A stretch of DNA of 64,000 nt from Pelargonium tetragonum (Eukaryota; Streptophyta; Magnoliopsida; Geraniales; Geraniaceae): assembly GCA_036897445.1 (NCBI GenBank), contig JAYMTL010000045.1, forward strand, positions 1-64,000, in the 5' to 3' direction. The notes below the pieces were generated by a model, which ran no database searches, was not told the origin of the DNA, and worked only from the letters and a program-made list of their open reading frames with translations. Below, one piece after another: positions 12,901 through 26,099 of this stretch; the first letter of the stretch is position 1, and each line of letters starts with the position of its first letter. Both the position numbers and the translations under genes were made by a program.

Positions 12901-13995
12901 TGGTGTATTCCTCTCTGAAGCATACCTCTAAAAACCTCTTTTTAGTTTAGTAAAGGAGCTCCTTTATGTGGCTTTTGCTGGCCCATAGGTTTCTCATTTC
13001 TCAGGAATCCCTTAAAGTTTGTAATACAAGGAGCCACCTAGTAAATTGGAAAAGTTACGAGCTTCTAAAAACTTTTAAGAATGAAATGAAAGCCACCCTA
13101 CTAGGTACCTAAACATGTGATAAATGAAAGATCTGATATAAACTTTTGCCCTTTTCTATTCTAATTGATCTGGATTCGTTGTCCTTATAAAGTCTTTACT
13201 TTGTACAATATCTAGATATAATTGCCCTAGACAAGTGCCCGCTAACGGGATCCCAAGTATTTCACATTAGTATCATAATCCAGGATCTTTTAAGTGGAAC
13301 TTTTGAATTTGAGGAGAGTAGAAAATTGTTTCTATTTAGTCCTTTACTGCCTTTTAGCCTAAAATCCTACCAGAGTCCTGCTTGGGGAGTACCTGAAGGC
13401 AATAACATACGTTGCATGCTTTTAATTGTGAACAGAGGGGGGGTCTACCCAAGATTGATTTATAGAAGGAAATCGAGCTTACGAGCTACCCCATTTTATT
13501 TTCACTCTTTCTTTTTTCTAAAGGCATTCCTATTGGTAGATTGGAGCATTTACTCTTACTTATTTAAAAAAATATCTACTAATTGGTGAGTAATCCCATA
13601 TAAAAAGAAGGAGCGCCATAATAACATAATAAAGGGACCTTTCTCATTTAAAAGCTAAGATATCCCACGGGCCCTTCCTGTAGGAATTCCGGTCAGGTAT
13701 AGTATAATGTCCCTTGGTAATTCTATTTCATAAAGCTTGTCAACTCTACGGAAATGAAAATTTCATAAGTTATTTTAGATTTTACTACTATTTCTCGTTA
13801 GGAAGTGCGTTTCAATTCGCTTACATTTGGTTTGAAATACCAAAGGAAAAGGACTAAAAGTTAGTTGAGCAACCAAAATTTTTAATCCTTTCAAACAGAA
13901 CTCCATGGAGTGCGCGTAGACCCCTTAAATGTAAAATGAGACCCGGGGCTCTTTAGTTCTAAAGCGGGTCTCTTCTAACTCAGCTAAAAAAGACA
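9936..13995. other. Gene-less stretch with one repeat copy
   Basis: No gene is recognised. Frames at 11605-11832, 12735-12950 and 13326-13589 (plus) and 12017-12226 and 12396-12590 (minus) are short and without motifs, and I consider them chance. The one item of note is the 18 bp word at 10721-10738, listed separately. Confidence 0.55.
10721..10738. repeat. 18 bp dispersed repeat, copy 1
   Basis: GGGATTAGAACCCTTGTA occurs here and exactly at 52894-52911, 42 kb away. Both copies are followed within a few bases by TTCTGTA or TTCTGTTAC. A related string, CCTTGTATTCTGTA, recurs near 19103. Read on the minus strand the word resembles a tRNA T-arm (GGGTTCTAATCCC, where a functional T-loop would have TTCRA). 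It may therefore descend from the 3' part of a tRNA, but no D-arm or anticodon arm is found at the right distance. Confidence 0.55.
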
Positions 13996-14070
13996 CTTAT
14001 AGGTAGACTTGAACTGCTAACCTAAGGATTTTTAAGTTTGCTCTTACAAAAGAGCCCCTTTGCCACAAGA
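13996..14070 (-). pseudogene. tRNA-like relic, Phe- or Leu-like
   Basis: On the minus strand a good D-arm is present: GCTC (14052-14055), an 8-nt loop TTTTGTAA and GAGC (14040-14043). The anticodon region AAACTTAAAAATCCTT resembles tRNA-Phe(GAA) (AAGGACTGAAAATCCTT) with two G missing, or plastid-type tRNA-Leu(UAA) (GGACTTAAAATCC). A 5-nt variable region (AGGTT) and a T-arm AGCAG-TTCAAGT-CTACC follow. The T-loop is canonical, but only three of the five T-stem positions pair. No acceptor stem is found. I read it as a pseudogene of uncertain isotype. Confidence 0.45.
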
Positions 14071-17000
14071 AGTTCACAAAGAAGGACCCCTTATACCAAG
14101 AAAGAAAATCTTATGTCAGAATAAAATGAATGTGGATTTTTCGCTGTGAGTGACTTTGTATCTTGACTTTATGCAAAAGAAATTCACAAAAAAGGCCGGC
14201 CAATGCCTAATCTTACCTGATCAAAAGGCATAGTTTTCTATCTACTTATTACATAAACTTTTTAGGAATTCTAGGCGGAAAAGCTGCACGGTAATAACTA
14301 AGGAAAGAGTCTCTTACTAATACGAAAGTTAGCCTATAGAAAATTTGTAGTAGGCTAAACCTCTGCGATCCCTATTTTACGCAGCTACTTCTTGTCAAAT
14401 TAGTCTTTTTCTATTTCTATTACAAAGCTTTCTTTCTTAAAAAGAATGGGTATAATAAAATGAACAGGGCACTTCTTTATCCCCCTCTCGTGGATTTCTT
14501 TCATTAAAAGCTGTCCCTCATAGTTTAAGGTTTCTTACTCTCTTTCATAACAAGGGGGTTCCGTTTGAAGGAAGTCTCGCTCTACTGGTATTACCCCCAT
14601 TCCCTTAGGTATAATTGAAGCGGTGCTCACTAAACTCATACGACTTAAAAAAGAGATAGCAGATTCGTAGCGCAGCCCTTTTCTTTCGAAAAAGAGACCT
14701 TTTTCTGGAATTACAGAAGAGGCTTGAAAAGAGTATCAGGGATCCCCGACCGGATTATGCAGATAAAGAACAATAGACGAGTACTCTTTCTTTTACTTCA
14801 AAATTAGAAAAAGTGCCCTATTTCCTTTTTATTCTTGGAATTAGATTCAAACCTTGTTTAGATATTCTTACTTTTAGCATTTTATGGAATTCTGACCACC
14901 CTAGCTGGCCGGGATTTTGACTCAATATAGTACGAAATAAGGTTTGTTTCCAAAGATTTAGTTAATCTCCGTTAGCAAAGAAACTCTTTCTTATTAATTA
15001 CTCAACACTTTTGGAATAGAAGCGTCTTCTTAAACGAGAATTTTTTATTACCTTACAAACAAATCAAAAAAGGGTCTCCTATCTAAGAGTTAGAAAGAAG
15101 AAAGAAATTGAGTACAGATTTACTACTATATCGCACAACTGGAATCACCATGAATTTTGAAATAGGAACCTGGCTTTCTTTTTATTAGCTTCTACTTTCT
15201 TATTTCTTCTTTATGAGCGGATTCCCTTACTAACTTGCTAGCACGGTTCCCTATAAAAAACCAGGATACCCTTCTCTTTAGAGTCAAGTCTGGACTCCTT
15301 TGAAAAAAAAGACTGAAAAAGGGGCTTCCGGGATTTCGTTCAAATTCTAGAAGAATAGTTACGGTCTAGCTAGAAAGGGTTTTTCGGGTATATTTTTATA
15401 CATTAAGATTAACTCGGGGTATTAAAAAGTATAAAAGAAGCTCAGCCTAGAGGTTCACAGAGGAGTCAAATTTACTAAGAAGCCCTTCAGAAAACAAGAG
15501 GGCACTTGCACTACCTGTAGATTTATAAAAACTATAGCGCGAAAAAGGGCCAGAAAGTTTGATACTTAACCTAATCCTAGGACGAATCCTAAATTCTATT
15601 TATTATCGGAAGTTGCAAGCGGGGGTAGTCCTAAATAGCTAATAAAGATGGAAACGAAAGAAATGGGGCACTAATTCATCAACATGTCATTTTTAGTTTC
15701 AACTTAAGGGGCATATACTGCTAACAGTTTGTAAAAAGTAGAACTTCTCTAAAAAGTGAGATGTTAGAGTGCCGCCGGGCTTGTTGGCTAAATGAAAAGC
15801 AAGATTTCAAGTTGATTTAGTGTGTTCTTTCGAAGAATTTTTCATCATGTTAGTTCAAGTAGCCCTGTTTTCCTAGGTTGACAATATGCTATGGAATTTT
15901 CTCTGTTATAAGTTTAGTAGTTACTAGAATTAGAGTTGCGATTGTGGAGTTTTTCTTTGTATCTTGTATAATGATATAAGGAAAGTATAAACAAAATAGA
16001 TAAGCGTTTCCGCAAGGATACCCCGTGGAGTACAATAGAAGCCGGGGCATTAAATAAAATTGACTTTTTAGTACTAAAGGACCTGTAATCCAAGGGTTTG
16101 AATTTGTAAGAATCTAGTCAATTATAAGAACTCTAAAAGAGGAAATTCTTCCCACCGCTTTTTAGGGCTGCGCGGACTAAAACGAAATTAGAATAAAATG
16201 AAAGCAAGATGCTTATGCTAACAGGAATGGGGAATTCCTTAAGTAGCATACTTTTTCTAAGGTGTATTCTTTCCTTCAGGAGATCTCTCATATGCGTTCT
16301 TATACAAGTTTGGTTAGAGAGCTCTTCTCAGTAAGACTTAGAGAATTAAAAAAATTGAGCACGAGTAAAAAGAAGTCAACTTTCTCTTTCATAAGTATTC
16401 AGGCCGATCCTAATGCCCTTTCAAAGTCATTACGAGCTTCTCCGTCTTATTTTATAAAAAAAATCCACTTATGTTGTTTATCTAGTACTAGTGGGGGCCC
16501 ACTCTCTTTTTTGTACGGGCTTTCGCATCTCTGGTCATTAAGATTAGGGTATTTAGACCGAAGTCATTTTGTAAATCGATGAGGAGTACTATCTAACGTT
16601 CTAGGTTACGAAGTTACGAAAAGGGTCTTGTAGAAGGTTTTCAATTACTAGGGCATACGTTTTTGCTTTAGCAAGGATAGCTTTTGGATTCAATACAATA
16701 AAAATTCTCTATTTATTAAATTTCTTAAAGAAATCCTGTCTAATCTTTCTCGAAATTAGCAGTAGAATTTCCGAGAGTCCTTTGTCTAAGACTTGTTATA
16801 GCCCGAGGAAGGGGTTCTGACTACTTATGTCGTAAAATTCTAGAAAGTGCTTTCAGATTCCTCGTGGTAGAGCCACCCCCTTTTTATTTTATAATGTATT
16901 AAAACTGAAATTTTAAGGAACAAATTGAAGATGAGTAAAGGGACCCTGGTGTCAGAAATACAATTAGAAAGGGTACCTACTACATAGCATTGACACTCCC

Positions 17001-20000
17001 TGTTTATTTACAACCTTTCAAAGAATTTAGGCTTTTTTTTTGTAACAAATGAAGTCAAACCCTTAAAACAGAACTGGCAGAGAAGGGATCCTGTACAATT
17101 AAGAACCTAGCTGGCAAAGTTAGAAAGAACTTTCGAGGGAACTCTAGACTCAATTTTATGAACTTAGTTAGGAATTTTTGGAAATAGCAGGGTCTCCACT
17201 AGGGCATTCTAATACAAGGATTTTAAGCTTCTGTATATAAAAAAACTAGAATTGTTAATTACTATAACGATATGGGTTCCCGTTACCTGTAGTTTCAAAT
17301 ACTTACGTAACTTACTACGAGTACCCCTTTCTGCTAGCTAGAGTTACCCTTTGGGTCCTCAAATCCGAACTACATCTATCTAAATAAAAAGCCCCTATTT
17401 AAGGAATCTCCTCGTAAAATCTAAAGCAAGACTCCCAGTAGGAACTAACCTTTTGGCAATATATTGCATATCCTAATTAGCTTTATTATATAGAAAAAGC
17501 TTAAACTTGGGTTTTAAGCGAAAGGCTAGCTAAGGAATTTTATACTTAGTCAAGAGAAGTTAGTCACACAGGCCTTAGTTTAACGTGCTGTACCCTACCC
17601 TTCCTTTTTTGTATTTGTTAGGAATTCTAGTTCTAGAGGGTGACGTATTCTGGTATACTAGCCGGCTAAGCGCTTTGGTATATACATAAGATAGCATTTT
17701 TTTAATCCTTAACCTTTGTGCAGCCAATCACGCTTCAACCCCTGAGTCTTAATCTAGTGTTTTTCTAGTCTAGGATATACCACTTCTCAGTTTCGAACAA
17801 AAAGGAGAGCCTCATATGTTATGTAAAAGGATGATTTTCTGAATGCGTAAGGTTCGAGGCAGGTAAGTCGGAATAAGTAAGAAGTCTTACAAAAAAAAGG
17901 AATTTTCTTATCTTAGTTTAATAGAATAGAACGGGGATTTTATGTAAGTAGGGATTTCCGCAGTAATTGGTAATCTTTCTAGGATCAAGAGAGTTCCTAT
18001 TTGGAGTTTAAGTGGGAGTAAATAGAAAACTAATCTCTTTTTTTTAGTAAAAAGAGTCCGGGTTCTTTCCTTAAGTTTGGATTTAAGGTTCCTATTTCGT
18101 TTTAGCGAAAGATTTTCATTAAGGGGTAGCTCCTAAAAGGGGTGCCGCATATATAGAAATTGGGATCTAAATTAGAGTATAGAAAAAAGAGGACTCTATA
18201 AGGACTAAAATACAGGGATCCTTTGTTTAGGGCAGGGTATACAACTAAAACACTATAATCGGAGTTCGGGGATATTCTAGGTTATAACAGTAAAGGGGAT
18301 CCCTGGGTCTTAAGAAGAATTTCGATTAAGATAGATCTAGGAGTACCATAAATTTTAGCTGGTAAAACCAAGGGCTCGTAAATGAGTAAGATTCAAGCTA
18401 CTTTGGGTCAGGTTATAAGAACCTCAGAGGGATTACCCTTAATAAAGCTAGAGGTACCCCAGTAGAAGTTCAAGTTCCGGTTGAGTACTCAATCTTGGCT
18501 AATTAGGCTCAGTGTTTTTAGTTAGCAGGAGAAGACCTAAATTCTGTTTCTTAAAGAAACACCTTTAGAGAAGTCCTGGTGCTAAGGTTTTAGGCTATTC
18601 AATCCTATTTTTAGACTCTATCCTTAACAAGTTTTCTCTCGAACTATCTGCGGAAAAGCCCTTAAGAATGCCTGTAAAATTGACAAAGTCAACTAGGATA
18701 AGTCAAGTTTTCAAGTAAGGGAAGTCGCTTGGTTAGCTCCCTTTATGGCTGGCTATATAGGATCCCTTACGAATCACCATTACTAGGATTCTTTAAAAGA
18801 AAAAGGGCCCGCTAGCTTATTCTTTATAGAAGGCCCCTTTTTTAGTTTTCATTCTTACTCTTTCGTACAAGTTCATTTTAATGCTCTTGGCTCTTAATTA
18901 TTCAGGTATAAGCGTCTACTTTGTTTGACTCAAAAAAGCATTTCTAACTAAAAGTGGCAAGTCTTTTCAGGGGCTTTAAAGGGACATACCCGAAATTCTT
19001 ATAAAGCTCTAAGGATTCCTTTTACTGTAGTAGGGGTTAGGCTTAAAGGGTTCTTATTAGGGTGCTGCAGAAATATATAAATTTTGTATACCTTTATCCA
19101 GAGTCCTTGTATTCTGTATCTTCTTAGTCTTGATAGTTATACCTTTCTTTTTATGAGCTAATCTTAATGAGAGGAGTCCTCTTGTAGCCTTTTTATAGTA
19201 GCTATTCTGTTCCCTGCATTGGGTCTTCTTATTAAATGAAGTCTACAGTTATTATTAGATTAGCTATGGTACTTCTTAGTTAAACCCGCTTTCTTTTTTC
19301 TTTTTAGTTTAGAGTCGCGAGCCTTTGAGATTAAATAATGACTTTGGGATTCTTCGATTGAATCTAAGTTCCATTATCTGTAATTTAATAAAAGGAAAGC
19401 TTAGGTTTAGGAGTAGGGCGTTAAGAGACAAAAACTTAGATATTACTAAGCAGCAGCGGGACGCCTTAGAACTCAAATCTGATAAAGTACTTGTGAAGAG
19501 GGATTGGAAACCTATAACACGAAATGGAGTAGGAGCTACTAAAAAAAATCTTAGGGAATAAAAACTTAATGAGTTAGCTTTGCTTCTTAATGTGTTCCTT
19601 TGTTTCCAGTAAGACAAGGGCCCCTTCTTAAATTTTTTTTGTTTTGTAAAGTATTAAGAAAGAAACGTGGTAAAAGATTCTTACCTTACTTAAGCAGTTT
19701 CCTAAGTCTTTTTCTTTTCCCGGTTTCTGGATATTCGGATAAGGTATCTTTCGTTTAGGGATTCACCGGATAGAGGGATAGAGGATTTATAGGTAGGTAC
19801 TTTCAAAGGGAGGCCGTAGAAAACATAGGAAATTTTGACTCTACTCTATCCGTAGGGGGATTCTAAATAAAAAGAGATACAACAAAATCGGTGGTAAATA
19901 GTTCGAATAACCCGGTTCAGGGTACCTTGTTCCCGGGTACTTCATTTACAGGTTTTAGAGCTCAGCGGCTTAGGTACGCAGGATTTTTAGTAATGAAGTC

Positions 20001-21099
20001 CCATTTGATAATTAGATATAGATCCCCTAGGTTGAAAGTGAAATGCAGTACTGATAGAGGAGAAACTTGTTTTCTTGACACGTCAAATTTCGACCGTGGT
20101 AAAAGTCCTAAGACCTGTTTCATTTTATACTGCAAAAAAAAATAAGGATATATCTATATCATGGATCTCACTGCGTCTTTATTAATTAAAGGGAATCCTA
20201 AAGAATTCCGCGTTACCGCACAAGAGAGCCCAACCCTATTCACATCACATAAATCAGAAATGAAGAATAACGCTTTCTTAGCTACGAACTAAATCTGGGA
20301 AGTTTCAGTGTTACGCAAGTAGAGCCCTCCAGGCTAAGTTTTTAAGGAAATGCGAAGAAGTCTGTATAATCAAAGTTGCGAATTCCATTTAGCGCGCTTA
20401 GTTTCTTATTTTTATGGTATAAGAGGCTACTTATAATGAGATTAGGTATGGAAGATTTTTTCTACGACAGTGAATATAAGAGCTCCCCTTTTATATTATA
20501 TATTTCGGTCCTTTCTACTAGAGTTTTTTAATAGTAATTATTTTCTTAGTACTCCTAGATCCGGTAGATCCGGACATATTTTAAATAACTAGCCTAAGGG
20601 ATACCTCATAAAAAGATTTTTCCACGAAGAATTCCTAATCTTGGGCATTTTCCTTTATTTGAGACCCCAGTCTTCAGTCTACTCCTTATTTCTGTGAATC
20701 CTAGCCGGTTAACAATTATAAAAAACCCCCGTGCGTGTTATCCGTTTTGGTCTGTCCTTTATAAAATAGAAACGGGATATGGATTAAAAAAATTTTTCTT
20801 CGATGCTTAGAGAGAAAAAAAAGTCTTGAAAAAAGAAGGGTTTTACAAGATCCATTATGCGCAGTCCTTGGCTTAATTCTAATTTATAAGATGTAATTCT
20901 ACAAACCTCAAGTCTTTATACAAGGAAAATAACTAAGCAAGAAGGGCCTTTCTTTCCTCAGTTCTTTTTTCTTACTTTTTCTTTCTTTGTAACTTCCTAA
21001 CTGGTTTTTATCTAAAATATTATACGTGCTCGGGTTTTACGAATAATTAAAAAATACGGGATTTGAAGATCTTAGGATGTCTATCAAGTATCAAGTCAA
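14071..21099. other. Gene-less stretch, nothing recognised
   Basis: Both strands hold only short frames without motifs (for example 16262-16582, 19325-19561 and 19891-20145, plus). The string GTGGTAGAGCCAC at about 16864 looks like a D-arm element but has no T-arm at the expected distance and simply forms a small hairpin. Palindromic words such as GGATCC (about 14740, 17087, 18207, 18297 and 18772) are dense. Confidence 0.55.
17761..17774 (+). repeat. TTTCTAGTCTAG repeat, copy 1
   Basis: The 12-mer TTTCTAGTCTAG lies within this stretch. Further exact copies, all on the plus strand, are at 28697-28708, 34902-34913, 34961-34972 and 35580-35591. Three of the five fall within 700 bp. The word contains an overlapping double CTAG (CTAGTCTAG). 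No function is known to me. Confidence 0.55.
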
Positions 21100-22680
21100 A
21101 CTTTTTAGTTATTATAGAGTATTGTGAGGTGTGTACCAAAAATAAGGAGGTAGGTAGAGTTCTAATCAATAGAGTTTGGTTGTCCTCAGTTGTTATTGAA
21201 AGCATTTCCTTTTGAATGTCAAAGTGTCTTACAGAAATTGCAGGAGGGTTCCGATCCGAGTAGTAAAGTTAGGTAAAGAGTTCAAAAAGAGAGAGTCCAG
21301 TTTCCAAGTCAGTTGGCTATTAAGTCTATTAGTATCTTTCTAGTCTTTTATAGAGAGCTTAGCAGCTTAGTTAGGGAGAGTTTTCCATTGAAGTGAAGGA
21401 ATCTCTATTGGGTTTGTAAGGTTAGAACCGCTTTTCATTTATTGAGAAATTTCTTTTCAGTTGTTATAGAAGCAGAATTCTATAACGCAAAAAGAGGTAG
21501 TGTAGTGACAGGTTTTTAAGTAAGCCTGGAAAGGGCTAGATGCAAGTCAACAATAAGAAAGAGGAAGTAGTGTTATGGAAGTAGAACCCGCGTCTTAATA
21601 AGATGTTCGGGACTCCTGCAGAAGCTAATGTCTTTCGTCTTTCGTTTATAGATCCCTCGGAAAGGTCTTTTATAGGCAGTTAATTTCTAATAAAGCAGGA
21701 GTCGGTTTCGTAGAATAACGCGAAGTTTTGACTATAAAGGAAGGGATTACAAATAAGTTAGAAAGTCAGTAGTTGAATATGGATAAATTGTAAGTAATGA
21801 GGTGAAAAGAGAGATATATAGAGCTCACGGGGAGTCTTAGGCGAGCCCAGTTGACGGAACAGGGAATCTAGAGGTAGAAAGAGAGTAAGAGGGTCAGTTT
21901 ATTGGGATTTGAGTCTCCATTCTGACTGATAATGATAAGGTGCGATAGCCCTAGTCTGAACTCAATACTATAAATAGAAAGTTCAACCCTTTTTAAAATG
22001 AATATGCCAAGTTTTTCAGCAGTTAGAGGTATTGTAAATAAGATTTTCCCTAAGCAATTGCAAGTCTCTTTCTTTTATTTGTGAAGAAGGTTTCCGGTTA
22101 ATTTAAGAAAGAGTCCTTTGGGGTTTCCTTTTGCCAGAGCTCCTGTTTCACTAAAAAGTCAACAAGGAATGTAGGAAGAGTCTGTTAGTTGAGATTGTCA
22201 CTTCTGATAAGGGGTTTCCTAGTCTGAATACACTAAATAGGTAGGCAGGGTTAATACAACGTTTGGGACTCAAGGAGCCTTTCTTTTATAGTTAGGTAAT
22301 TTCTAAAGTAGTAGAATCATCCGGTGGTATACAGGTCAAATAGGGAACTACTGAGTACCTCAACTAAAAGAGCACTCTAGGTATAAACTTCTGCATTCCT
22401 TTTCTTTCTATTCTTCTGACTCTTGTATTCGTTTTATTGGGAGTAGGAGTTAGAGACTCTGAGGGTAACCAGTAGTAGGTGAGCTAGGAATTCTATCATA
22501 GGTTGTTATTCCTATTCATAAGTTTTTTAAGTAAGATAGGTCTAGGAGTAAGGTCCGTTGGCGAGGTAGAGCCTATATAAGTATAAGTCAAGAAGTCAGT
22601 CTATTGAGTGAAGATGCAGCTCTTGTTTCTAGGTTTTCGGGTTCTGGGTACTAAATATCAAGTAGAACTCTTTTTAGCTC
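21100..22680. other. G-skewed patch, no gene
   Basis: On the plus strand G strongly exceeds C: sample lines give 18 G to 6 C at 21361-21420 and 19 G to 4 C at 21781-21840. The flanking DNA is nearly balanced. A and T stay about equal. The word CCTAGTCTGAA occurs at 21950-21960 and 22218-22228, and again in the next G-skewed patch at 29204-29214. Stop codons are frequent in all frames, so this is not a coding signature. Confidence 0.6.
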
Positions 22681-25600
22681 TACATATACTTAAAATCCTT
22701 GTAGGAAAGATATTATCTTTAATCAACCAGGAACGGACTGCAACACTAAACCCTATTAAGAAGGAAGATTCGCGTTACCGACTTTAAGAAACGCGCCACT
22801 CCCTATACTTTTCGTTTTGAAAGGCTCCCCAGTTTTAGCGTAAATCGGCCTACTATATACGTTATGCTACGAAAGACTTTGTCTTTGTAAGAAAGAATAA
22901 ATGGATAAGTAATTCTTTTATCTTTCCCAGTTTCACAACACCCTTTCAATTGCTTTTCTTCGCTGTTTTGTACCCTTAACAAGAAATTCTTAAGACTGAG
23001 GGACCCCATAAGCAAGGCTTAATCCGAAGCTAACCCTATTTTGAACTCTTGCATAGCTGCTTAAGAACTAGCTTAAAAAAGTCTGGTGTTAAAAGGACCC
23101 CTTTAGTTTAAAAATTCTAAATTTGGTGAATAACGTGCTCAGTAGAATCCATGTTCAAAGGATCTCCCGATTGGTGAGTACTATCAAACCTTATATGTAC
23201 TTATTTGCTTATATCCTTATATCCTAGAGTAGACTTTAGTTTTATATATTTATATATTAGTTATTAGTTGTTTTTTAACTAAGCCCCTTTCTATTCCTGT
23301 ACTAAATCAAGGGGCCTCTCAGGTATACATAAAGCTTTACTGGTAGTTGTAGTTGCGCATAGCTTTCTTACTTTTACTTTGCCCCCGACTAGCAGTACCG
23401 GCCCCACTAAAATCTACTTTAGCCCCTTTTTGAATCTACATATTAGAATCGGATCCAATGTGTTACTTTTTCAATGAAAGTACTGCGTAAAACCTTAGAT
23501 TATTACAAAGACAAATTTTTTAGTTGTCCTTATCTTGTTAGAGCTATCCTTTCATTTTATTCAAAATAGACTCGTTTTTACACGGAGGAGTATTCGCAGC
23601 AGGGTAGATCTAAAGAAACGTTATCTATTTAATTAAGAAAGCAGCTTCACAATCTTAGTAAACTAAACTTATATTATAAACAAAAAGCGTAAATTAGGGG
23701 CCTTTACTCAAGAGGGGTTTTGCTTTTTAAGTACTTCTGGAGTCACTCTTGTGTCATAAATGAAACCTTAAACTAGTGGATTCTTTATGAATAAAAGGAA
23801 TGAACCTTTAAGAATGAAAATTCTATTTTCAGGGGTAGATGTTAAAAACGCCTAGGTCTTTCCATAAATAAAAAGTTCTTTCTTTCCAACCAGAGCCCGG
23901 CTTTTAAGATCCAGGTACATTAATTAACTGGAATTTCTTTATTTTGAACAAGCAGTAACACTAAAAGCGGCGAGTTACACCCTTCAAAGGCAAAGTTCTT
24001 CTTGCTTGCCAATTTCTGGCATCGAATTTCATGTGGGTGTAGCGTGATTTTAGTTCTTTTGGGCTTTTATCAATAAAGGAGAACCCAGCAGGAACCTACT
24101 TTGTCCTACTAATAAAAAAATTCAGGATCCCTAGGATTCCAGAGAAACTTGATTTACAAATTACCAAATAAAAATATACAAATATAAGGGAACCCCGGGC
24201 TAGTTCAATTCCTTTTTTAGATTAGGGCACTCCCTGTAGCTAGAAAAAGAATGACTAGTCCCGACATTTCGCAGCCAAGACAATACTGGAGGGAACCTTT
24301 TCCTATTTAGAGAAAGCTTAAACGGAGAAAACTCCCCCTTAGTAAACCCTTTTCTTTTATCTTGTTTATCTTGTAAAAGTCTTTCTTGTAAGTGTAAACA
24401 AACATCTCATATTCTAGATTGCTCCTTGAAAGGTTTTTCTTGATCCTTATAAAACCCCACTACTTCAAACTTTTTCCAGAGCTTTAAGGCCCTGCTTACC
24501 TAGACGCAGCATCTTCTTTATAGTTCTCTTAATTCTATATCTTATTTATCTTTAGAACCCAGACTCTTATAAAGAAGAAAGAACCCTTTTTTGACAACAA
24601 GTTCTTTTTATTCTCAAAAATTTAATAGCTGCTAATTAGTTACATTTTCAAATTTCTTAGACCTTTCTTTCTTTTTATTGGGTGAGGAACCCCTATCTTC
24701 CTTAAAAGTTTACTTTCCAAAAAGGAATTTTTAGAATAAACTATATCTTTTACCTTTTAAGTAAAGTAAGTAAAGACTTCGATAAAGGATAACAAATCAG
24801 GAATACGGCTCAAACCAAAAAAGTACCTAACTTATTATCTAAACTTTCTTTTATTTTATATAGGTGCCCTTTAAGATTTTTAAGGATATTATTTGCTTTC
24901 AAGTAAAAAAAGACTATAGAAAAACTCTAGTAAATAAAAGAAACGCAAATTCGTGAGTTGGCTAGCACATTTACAAAAGACCTTTCTACCCTCTTTTTAA
25001 GTATATAGAATGGGATCTTTTCTAACAAGCTAGAATTTTATCTCAACTCTTTTATAGGATTCTTGGGATTGGTAACTCCTGTATCAGAAATCAGTTTCTT
25101 CAAAAAGCAAACTCTTTTCATAAAAAGACTCCACTTGATAAAAGCTAGCTTTCCCGGAACCTTCGTGCCTAGTCTTTTTATATTCGGGTTTCTTGCTCGC
25201 AGAACTCTTAACTAAAGGCTTCAAGGATGACTACCTTTATCCTTGCTTTATCTTTTGTTGGCAGATAAAGTAAGTGGATTCCACACCTTATAGATCTTTT
25301 TCCAGTCTATATATATATCCAGTACTCTTTTTTGGTCAATCTCAGTCTTAGTCTATATCCATTCTCCTCGTTAGTAACGCAGTGCAACAAAATAGGGTTA
25401 TCCTACTTAACTGAATCCATCTTTGTTTACATTCCTTAATTTCATGGAACAGCTTTGTCAATTTGTGTATCCCGAACTGCAGCATATGAGGACCACTTCC
25501 AATTACGGATTTTCCTTTTTTCTTTGAACCTCAGTAAGTAAGAGTAAGAGGAATCACAAAGTCTTAGAAAATCATTACATGCGCAGCAGAACCCGGGTCC

Positions 25601-26099
25601 ATTAGTTAATAACAATCTAATAAAAAAATCTTACGGCTTACCTTAAATACAGGGTTGACGGGGATTTATTCTATCTAACACAGCAAACAAAAGGGTTCCA
25701 TTTGAAGTATTAAACTTAAATGCTTAAATGTATGAGAAAAGGATATACATTTTTAATAAATTAGAGAGGATAACCAGATAATGCTTTTTTCTTTAGTTAG
25801 CTTGAATAGAAACTAAGACGAACATAAAAAACCTTGATTTTTAGTTTTCTTAAATAAAACTGGTGGTAAGGCGTACAAATCCCTTTATATCTTTATATAC
25901 TGGAGTCCCTTATTAGTAAGCTTTCTACTACGGATAGATTTTAAAAACTCGGAAAAATCTCTCTTTACTCTTTAGAATTCCATGTCTCGTTAACCAGCTA
26001 GCATATCCAAGAGCCCCTACAACCTAGAATAGTAAAACCAGCTTACCTGAGAGCTATTTATCTCCTTTTAAAACTCATTACTTTCAATAACATAAAAGA
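22681..26099. other. Gene-less stretch, nothing recognised
   Basis: No gene or RNA is recognised. The longest frame is about 70 codons (22803-23015, minus) and lacks motifs. From about 24.3 kb the plus strand becomes rich in T and C runs, leading into the C-skewed patch that follows. Confidence 0.55.

Noticed and set aside
16861-16880. GTGGTAGAGC D-arm-like word
   Set aside because: No T-arm at the canonical distance. The word forms a small GTGG/CCAC hairpin instead.
17845-17870. GGTTCGAGG T-loop-like word
   Set aside because: Only one T-stem pair forms, and there is no D-arm.
22574-22582. ATATAAGTA, the fungal mitochondrial promoter nonamer
   Set aside because: A nine-base A/T-rich word is expected by chance several times here, and no gene follows it.
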